The translations under genes were made by a program, and so were the position numbers. From positions 1 through 16,064 of the forward strand of contig URAC01000016.1 of the NCBI GenBank assembly GCA_900545735.1: 16,064 nucleotides of DNA, read 5' to 3'. Every line of letters begins with the position of its first letter. Within the stretch, counting starts at the first letter, position 1. Origin of the DNA: an uncultured Bacillota bacterium. GTDB taxonomy: Bacteria; Bacillota; Clostridia; Christensenellales; UBA1242. Below the pieces are notes generated by a model. That model was not told the origin of the DNA. It made no database searches and saw nothing but the letters and a program-made list of their open reading frames with translations. Shown here one piece after another: positions 13,554 to 16,064 of the stretch.

Positions 13554-14789
13554 CTAGTTTCTATCTCTTTTGATTTTTCTAAGGAATGGTGGAATTTCGC
13601 CTCCATCAATTCTTAACCTTGATGATGCTGTTGTTTCAGTCATTTTTGGTTCTGCTGGTTCTGGATTTGAATATGTTGGTTGTTGGTGCCTATCCATTTC
13701 ACCTAACCTGCCACGATTGATGTTCATAGCGTTGTTTTCATATATGTATTTATCATATTTTTCACGGTCAAATCCGCCATACGCTTTTACTTCTTCTTTA
13801 GATTTTTCAATATTATTTTCATTTTCTAATATATTGTTGTTTGTATTGAAGCCTGTTGCAATAATTGTGATTTCAACTTCGTCATTCATTCCTTCATCTA
13901 TGCCTGAACCAAAGATAATGTTGCAAGATGGGTCAACAACTTCTTTAACAAGGTCAGCCGCTTCATAAACTTCGTCAAGAGCAAGGTCATTTCCGCCTTT
14001 AACATTGATAAGAACGCCGGTTGCACCTTCGATTGTTGTTTCAAGTAATGGGCTTGAAACTGCTTGTCTAACCGCTTCAATAGTCTTTGTTTCGCCTTTT
14101 CCGTGGCCAATTCCCATATGAGCAAGGCCTTTATTTTTCATAATTGAACGAACATCGGCAAAGTCTAAGTTGATTAAACTTGGAGTTACAATCAAATCTG
14201 AAATTCCTTGAATACCTTGACGCAAAACATCGTCTGCATATCTAAATGCTTCAACAATAGGAGTGCCCTTTGGAACGAGTTTTAAGAGTTTATCGTTTGG
14301 AATAACAACAAGAGTGTCAACATATTTTCTTAAATTTTCAAGACCGCGTTCAGCGTTTTCCATTCTCTTTCTTCCTTCAAAATTGAATGGTTTTGTAACA
14401 ACGGCGATTGTTAAAATGCCCATTTCTTTTGCAAGTTGAGCAACAACAGGAGCAGCACCAGTTCCAGTTCCGCCACCCATTCCAGCTGTGATAAACACAA
14501 GATCTGAATCTTTGAGCATTTCAGCGATTATGCCTTTTGTTTCTTCTGCAGCTTTTTGTCCTACTTCTGGTTCAGCGCCAGCACCGAGCCCACGAGTGAG
14601 TTTTTCACCGATTTGAAGTCTGACCTCTGCTTTGCTCATCAAAAGTGCTTGCTTATCTGTGTTGATAGCAACAAATTGCGCGCTTTTAATGTTGGCATTA
14701 ATCATACGGTTAACGGCATTGTTTCCGCCTCCACCGATGCCTATAACTTTGATATTTGCAACTGGTCCTATATTTGTATTTGAATACAT
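13554..14789 (-). CDS. ftsZ: Cell division GTPase FtsZ
   Basis: FtsZ is the tubulin homologue that polymerises with GTP into the cytokinetic ring. The 411-residue protein has the glycine-rich nucleotide site IGIGGGGNNAVN (16-27), the tubulin signature GGGTGTG (105-111), and the T7 synergy loop NLDFADV (207-213) with the aspartates that complete the neighbour's GTPase site. The core ends near 315. A variable Asn/Glu-rich linker (about 316-395) follows, then the conserved C-terminal peptide DGGEIPPFLRKIKR (395-408), the docking site for FtsA and other tethers, followed by DRN. All key residues are present. AGGAG lies six bases before the ATG. It follows ftsA by 11 bases and shares its transcript, which ends at the hairpin at 13505-13534. 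Confidence 0.98.
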   Translation of the reverse strand: MYSNTNIGPVANIKVIGIGGGGNNAVNRMINANIKSAQFVAINTDKQALLMSKAEVRLQIGEKLTRGLGAGAEPEVGQKAAEETKGIIAEMLKDSDLVFITAGMGGGTGTGAAPVVAQLAKEMGILTIAVVTKPFNFEGRKRMENAERGLENLRKYVDTLVVIPNDKLLKLVPKGTPIVEAFRYADDVLRQGIQGISDLIVTPSLINLDFADVRSIMKNKGLAHMGIGHGKGETKTIEAVRQAVSSPLLETTIEGATGVLINVKGGNDLALDEVYEAADLVKEVVDPSCNIIFGSGIDEGMNDEVEITIIATGFNTNNNILENENNIEKSKEEVKAYGGFDREKYDKYIYENNAMNINRGRLGEMDRHQQPTYSNPEPAEPKMTETTASSRLRIDGGEIPPFLRKIKRDRN

Positions 14790-14800
14790 ATTTCTCTCCT

Positions 14801-15964
14801 TTATTTCCTTCCAAAAATGTTATGTAATGTTAATCTTGATTTTTCTTGACATTTTAATGCGGAATTTAAAACTGAAATTACGCTTGATAGATGTGGCTTT
14901 GCAAGTTCTGGCATTGATGGAACAAGCAACTGAACATTGCGACCGATACTCTTTGCAAGATAATCTCTACTTCCTTTTATATACGAAAGTCCGCCTCCTG
15001 TCAAGTAAACTGGCACAAATTGTGAATTTTCTACCCCAAAAGAATTAATTATTTTCTTTATGAGTTGGCACATCATATCTAATCTTGCCTTTACGACCTC
15101 ATTTGCAAAATTAATTGGCACAGGCAAAACTTTATTTTTAACATTAACTTCATAACAATCCTCCGCTTTTTTTGAATTTATACTTAAAACGATTTCTCGT
15201 TTAAGAGCCTCGCCTTGTTCAAAAGTGATTTCTAGGCACTGTGCAAGGTCTGCAGAAATATGTGCACCGCCAAGTGAAAAGGTTTTTAAATTTGTAAGCC
15301 CTTTTCCACAAGCACACATCACGCTTGAAGAAATATAGCCAATATCAATAATGATGTTTTCTCTTGTTCTTTCTTCGTTATTTAAAAGATATTTTGCTTG
15401 TGCTTCGCTTGAACAAATATATTCAACGCTTTCAATTCCAATTTTTGCAAGAATAGAATTTATTGTTCTAATAAAATAATTTTCCGCATAAATTGAACAT
15501 ATTTCTGTTGTTATTTTAGTTGTTTTTTCATCTTCATAGTCTAAAACTTTTCTTTCATCATCAAGTTTGACCCAATTTGGACTGCAAGAAATTAATGTTT
15601 TATCTTTTAATAGTTCTTTATTTATTGCAAGTTGTGCAATTTCATCTACATTTTCTTTTGTCAATTTGATTTTGTTGGCGAAATGCTTTGTGATTTCCTT
15701 ACATTCAACCATACAAAATTCAGCAGGAACTCCAACAAACAAAGTTGTGATTTTCTTCCTGCTATCAATTTCACCGCTTTCAATCGCTTGTTTTACAGCG
15801 TCAAAAAGTTTTTCAGGTTCTAAGAATTCACCTTCGCTAAAACCTGCATATTTTGTTTCAGTTAAGCAACGAATTGCAAAAGTTCCATTAACGCCCTTTC
15901 TGCCTAAGCATAAAAAAAGTTTTGATGAACCAAAATCTAAAACCGCTGTTAACTTCTTTTGCAC
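14801..15964 (-). CDS. ftsA: Cell division protein FtsA
   Basis: FtsA is the actin-like protein that anchors FtsZ to the membrane. The 387-residue product has actin-family nucleotide motifs: phosphate-1 VLDFGSSKLF (8-17), phosphate-2 IIIDIGYISSS (204-214) and the adenosine motif VYLTGGGLSYIKG (319-331). Residues about 72-165 fit the FtsA-specific 1C subdomain. It is divergent and somewhat short (usual 400-430). The end, SRLTLHNIFGRK, follows the core almost directly, so the membrane-targeting amphipathic helix is very short. The start is GTG at 15964, supported by AAAGGAAG starting about 16 bases upstream and by the first strand beginning at residue 5. Identity is supported by ftsZ 11 bases downstream. 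No firm promoter could be placed in the 100 bases to the window edge, so an upstream gene could be in the same operon. Confidence 0.93.
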   Translation of the reverse strand: MQKKLTAVLDFGSSKLFLCLGRKGVNGTFAIRCLTETKYAGFSEGEFLEPEKLFDAVKQAIESGEIDSRKKITTLFVGVPAEFCMVECKEITKHFANKIKLTKENVDEIAQLAINKELLKDKTLISCSPNWVKLDDERKVLDYEDEKTTKITTEICSIYAENYFIRTINSILAKIGIESVEYICSSEAQAKYLLNNEERTRENIIIDIGYISSSVMCACGKGLTNLKTFSLGGAHISADLAQCLEITFEQGEALKREIVLSINSKKAEDCYEVNVKNKVLPVPINFANEVVKARLDMMCQLIKKIINSFGVENSQFVPVYLTGGGLSYIKGSRDYLAKSIGRNVQLLVPSMPELAKPHLSSVISVLNSALKCQEKSRLTLHNIFGRK

Positions 15965-16064
15965 TTCGATATCTTCCTTTGTTTAAATTAATAAAATGAG
16001 TAAATTTTGCATAAAAACATCAAATTTTATGAATAAATACTCAATTTTCTTTATAATTATAAAT

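Noticed and set aside
15997..16043. TGAGTA and TACTCA arms upstream of ftsA
   Set aside because: Only six bases per arm with a 35-base spacer in A/T-rich DNA; expected by chance and not aligned with any promoter.
1..16064. Defence island, mobile element, CRISPR array or tRNA/rRNA genes
   Set aside because: All sizeable frames are accounted for by housekeeping or surface genes, and no direct-repeat array, transposase motif, integrase motif or cloverleaf was seen on either strand.

Overview
This window is chromosomal, AT-rich and gene-dense. The gene set points to a low-GC Gram-positive bacterium of the Clostridia type: DegV/FakB-like protein, DprA next to TopA, FtsQ/FtsA/FtsZ, pyruvate phosphate dikinase, AGGAG-type ribosome binding sites and cleaved lipoproteins. 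The presence of MurA, FtsA and FtsQ argues against a wall-less mollicute. An uncultured gut clostridium would fit, but the genus cannot be fixed from this sequence alone. No tRNA, rRNA, CRISPR array, insertion sequence or prophage gene was seen. No gene-free stretch exceeds 300 bases; the longest are 7756-7948 and 11780-11953, both divergent promoter regions.

Layout from left to right. (1) degV-like gene on the plus strand, meeting an unrecognised minus-strand gene at a shared hairpin terminator. (2) A minus-strand block read from right to left: murA, ftsQ, a tail-anchored J-domain protein, dprA and topA. murA-ftsQ and dprA-topA are tightly spaced pairs, and the J-protein gene has its own promoter-like sequence. 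(3) A plus-strand calcineurin-like phosphoesterase lipoprotein, divergent from murA. (4) Minus-strand ppdK, convergent with the phosphoesterase across a strong bidirectional terminator. (5) A plus-strand M1-family zinc peptidase lipoprotein, divergent from ppdK and convergent with ftsZ across another bidirectional terminator. (6) Minus-strand ftsA-ftsZ, with ftsA beginning about 100 bases from the right edge.

Functionally, most of the window serves envelope growth and division: MurA makes the first committed peptidoglycan precursor, FtsQ is a divisome membrane protein, and FtsA tethers the FtsZ ring. TopA and DprA handle DNA. PPDK interconverts pyruvate and phosphoenolpyruvate using pyrophosphate. 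The two lipoproteins are surface hydrolases. The division genes look like a broken and permuted dcw cluster: ftsA-ftsZ lies upstream of murA-ftsQ and is separated from it by three metabolic or surface genes.

I found no convincing new multi-gene system. The best leads are small. Two SD-less genes (J-protein and the unknown gene) share the same -10-to-ATG geometry, which predicts near-leaderless mRNAs. There is an unrecognised 282-residue two-part protein, a C-terminally anchored J-protein beside ftsQ, and an inverted repeat over the phosphoesterase promoter.
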